A stretch of 8,073 nt of DNA, taken from assembly GCA_002779455.1 (NCBI GenBank), contig PEWM01000131.1, positions 2,742 to 10,814 on the forward strand, written 5' to 3'. The position numbers and the translations under genes were made by a program. The notes under the pieces are model-generated. The model was not told the origin of the DNA and made no database searches. It saw only the letters and a list, made by a program, of their open reading frames with translations. This document shows, piece by piece, positions 6,443-8,073 of this stretch (its first letter is position 1; each line of letters opens with the position of its first letter). The stretch is from Deltaproteobacteria bacterium CG07_land_8_20_14_0_80_60_11 (GTDB lineage: Bacteria; Desulfobacterota; Desulfobaccia; Desulfobaccales; 0-14-0-80-60-11).

Positions 6443-7903
6443 TCAGTTTCTCTTCTTTTTACCTTTGGCGGCCTTGCCTTTGGCCTTGGAGGTCTTTTTC
6501 TTGCCCTTCGCCGGTTTCGATTCGTCGCTCGCCGCAGCCGCGGCCCCGGCCCCGGTCTGGGCCCAAACCCCTTCTACCTGGTCCTTGAGCCAGTGGGGGT
6601 CCCACCATTCCAGGGGGTCCACAAATTCGCCCTGGAGGTTGATGGCGAAATGGAGGTGGTCGCCCACCGCCAGACCCGTGGTGCCGGTGCGGCCCAGGAC
6701 CGCGCCTTTTTCCACCCGGTCCCCTACCCTGGCGTCAATCTGGCTCAGGTGGCTGTAGCTGGAAAATACGCCCAAGCCGTGGTCCAGGATCACCGTCTGG
6801 CCGTAAATCCCCAGGGGTTCCGCCAGGACCACCACGCCGCGGTTACCGGCATACACCGGGCTGTTCACCAGGGAGGCTAGATCCTCACCCAGGTGCGTCT
6901 GTTGATCCACGGTTTTATCCTGGTACAGGTAGGTGCGCCGGTCCCCGAAGCGGGCCATGGGCTTCCCGAAAAACCGCCGAAAAGCCCCGGACCACAAAGG
7001 TTGGGGGGTACTGTGGGAGCAGACCTTCTGGAACAGTTCGTGATTGGCGCGCCGCAGGTTCCGGTTGACGTCCAGGTAGGCGCCCAGCAGGTCGTTGGGG
7101 TTGGCCACCGGGAAGCTTTCAGCCACCTTGCGCAGAAACCCGTCGGAGAGGTTGATGCTGTCGTGCCGCCACCGCCGCGGCTTGGCGTGCAAGGCCACCG
7201 CCTGCTTGATTTCGCTGCCCAGGGACGGCCGGGCCACCAGTTCCACCCGGAAGGCCGCCGGTCCTTCCTGGGGCGCCGGGAACAGTACCACGTATTCCCC
7301 CTTGGTCCCCTTGGGATTGGGAAAACCGCGATAGAACCGGTTCCCCACCAGGACCCCCGACTCCTTGACCTCCTTGTTGAGGCGGTAGCAGATGGTTCCG
7401 GTCCCCCCGGCACGGAGCAGGTGGCTCGCCGCCTGAAAGGCCAGGCTGACGGGTACCAGGTCGATGACCACCTCCTGTTTGAGGGACGCCATGCGCCCCT
7501 GGAACAGGTTCCGCCAGGACCGGTCCCGGGCCTCGACGGTCAGCGTGGCCTTGCCCTCTTTGAAACCCAGGGCCTGGGGCGAAAGGGTCACCGGGATCTC
7601 TACCGGCTCCCCCCGGCCCCCTCCCGGCGGAAAGGTGCGCTCGGCCACCACCTTACTCTGGTCCCCTTGGGAAAAGGTGACCTTGACCTCTCTCAGGCCG
7701 CTGCTCAGGTCCCCTGCTTCTATCGTCAGGCCGGTTTTGGCGCCCACCACCTCCACCGGGGTTTTTAGCGTTACCGTGGGGTCGTCAAAGTCCAGGCGCC
7801 CCGCCGCCAGCCATACCAGGACGGCGACGACCACCAGGCCCGCCGCGCCCCAGAAGACGTACCCGATCTTTCGTCCCCAACGCGGTTTCAACATCTTGCC
7901 CAT
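6443..7903 (-). CDS. Membrane-anchored M23 (LytM-type) metallopeptidase
   Basis: A 486-residue protein predicted to cleave peptidoglycan cross-bridges or stems, or to act in a related cell-envelope role. A short basic N-terminus precedes one hydrophobic helix (about 14-34), so the bulk should sit in the periplasm. Residues about 40-240 look beta-rich and Ig-like, without a family I can name. The M23 domain spans about 335-432. Its zinc site is complete: H337 and D341 in HLGED, H385 in YSHLS, and the HxH pair H416/H418 in GDHLHF. The enzyme should therefore be active rather than a degenerate LytM activator. The C-terminus (about 450-486) is an Ala/Gly stretch and then a lysine-rich tail. The ATG at 7903 is the first possible start, since an in-frame TGA lies at 7916-7918. 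A GAGGG about 20 bases upstream is too far to be a good Shine-Dalgarno. Confidence 0.9.
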   Translation of the reverse strand: MGKMLKPRWGRKIGYVFWGAAGLVVVAVLVWLAAGRLDFDDPTVTLKTPVEVVGAKTGLTIEAGDLSSGLREVKVTFSQGDQSKVVAERTFPPGGGRGEPVEIPVTLSPQALGFKEGKATLTVEARDRSWRNLFQGRMASLKQEVVIDLVPVSLAFQAASHLLRAGGTGTICYRLNKEVKESGVLVGNRFYRGFPNPKGTKGEYVVLFPAPQEGPAAFRVELVARPSLGSEIKQAVALHAKPRRWRHDSINLSDGFLRKVAESFPVANPNDLLGAYLDVNRNLRRANHELFQKVCSHSTPQPLWSGAFRRFFGKPMARFGDRRTYLYQDKTVDQQTHLGEDLASLVNSPVYAGNRGVVVLAEPLGIYGQTVILDHGLGVFSSYSHLSQIDARVGDRVEKGAVLGRTGTTGLAVGDHLHFAINLQGEFVDPLEWWDPHWLKDQVEGVWAQTGAGAAAAASDESKPAKGKKKTSKAKGKAAKGKKKRN

Positions 7904-7954
7904 GGGTGTATAGTATCAATTCCCTCAGCCGGTAGCAAGGCGGGAGAGGGCTGG

Positions 7955-8073
7955 GTAGAGTAGAGCACTGATGAGGGGTAAGCCATGACTCCAAGCGCCT
8001 CGCCGCACGCGGCTACTACGGTCCATGTCAGGTCACGGCCTCATCAGCGCCCCCTCGTCAAACCGGACGTGCG
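7955..8073 (-). mobile_element. 3' end of a probable group II intron (domain V 3' half and domain VI)
   Basis: Read on the minus strand from the window edge, CGCACGTCCGGTTT (8073-8060) matches the 3' strand of bacterial group II intron domain V, commonly CGCACGTACGGTTC. Downstream, GCGCTGATGAGG (8050-8039) pairs with CCTCATCAGTGC (7976-7965) as a 12-bp stem whose one non-Watson-Crick pair is G-U only if the minus strand is transcribed. Inside it, CCGTGAC (8040-8034) pairs with GTCATGG. This long stem is in the place of domain VI. The run CTCTAC (7960-7955) is a plausible 3' end. The 5' domains, the domain V 5' strand and any reverse transcriptase lie beyond 8073. The exact 3' junction is uncertain by several bases. 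The element lies about 50 bases upstream of the M23 gene, on the same strand. Confidence 0.7.

Noticed and set aside
6893..7768. Plus-strand open frame of 291 codons opposite the M23 gene
   Set aside because: The minus-strand frame has a complete M23 zinc site and membrane anchor. The plus-strand translation shows no family features.

Overview
The window looks like chromosomal DNA from a GC-rich anaerobic bacterium. A member of the Desulfobacterota (the former Deltaproteobacteria, Syntrophobacterales or Desulfobacca-like) fits best. That placement is an inference from three things: a homocitrate/isopropylmalate-synthase-type enzyme resembling Re-citrate synthases, a two-subunit methylmalonyl-CoA mutase, and the style of the intergenic repeats. 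No rRNA or other phylogenetic marker is complete enough to settle it.

Plus strand, 1-5567. The window opens inside aspS (aspartyl-tRNA synthetase, C-terminal half, 1-942). A short repeat-filled gap leads to a 609-residue DRE-TIM metallolyase (1022-2851). This protein carries the synthase fold plus a C-terminal Cache/PAS-like sensor domain, with no membrane segment. A 456-base non-coding stretch follows (2852-3307), holding GC-rich palindromes, possible promoters, an AT-rich island and a five-copy 7-bp tandem repeat. Next come the catalytic subunit of a B12-dependent acyl-CoA mutase (3308-4984) and its separate cobalamin-binding subunit (5163-5567). The residues that read the substrate carboxylate favour methylmalonyl-CoA mutase.

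Minus strand, 7903-5647. The gene 6443-7903 encodes a membrane-anchored M23 (LytM-type) metallopeptidase with an intact zinc site and a lysine-rich tail. The gene 5647-6255 encodes a YciO-type Sua5/YrdC protein. It converges on the mutase small-subunit gene. At the right edge (about 7955-8073, minus strand) lies what looks like the 3' end of a group II intron: the 3' half of domain V, then a long domain VI-like hairpin. The body of the intron lies outside the window.

How the parts may work together: the mutase interconverts methylmalonyl-CoA and succinyl-CoA, and a Re-type citrate synthase would feed acetyl-CoA into the TCA cycle. Together they suit an anaerobe that oxidises propionate, fatty acids or acetyl-CoA. 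The Cache domain suggests the synthase may be controlled by a small ligand inside the cell.

The most striking non-coding pattern is recurrent. Four of the intergenic gaps each carry a 7-bp-period tandem repeat together with one or more small GC-rich hairpins, mostly with 3-nt loops. The heptamer sequence differs from gap to gap but the 7-bp period does not. In two gaps the array sits next to or runs into the ribosome-binding region of the next gene.
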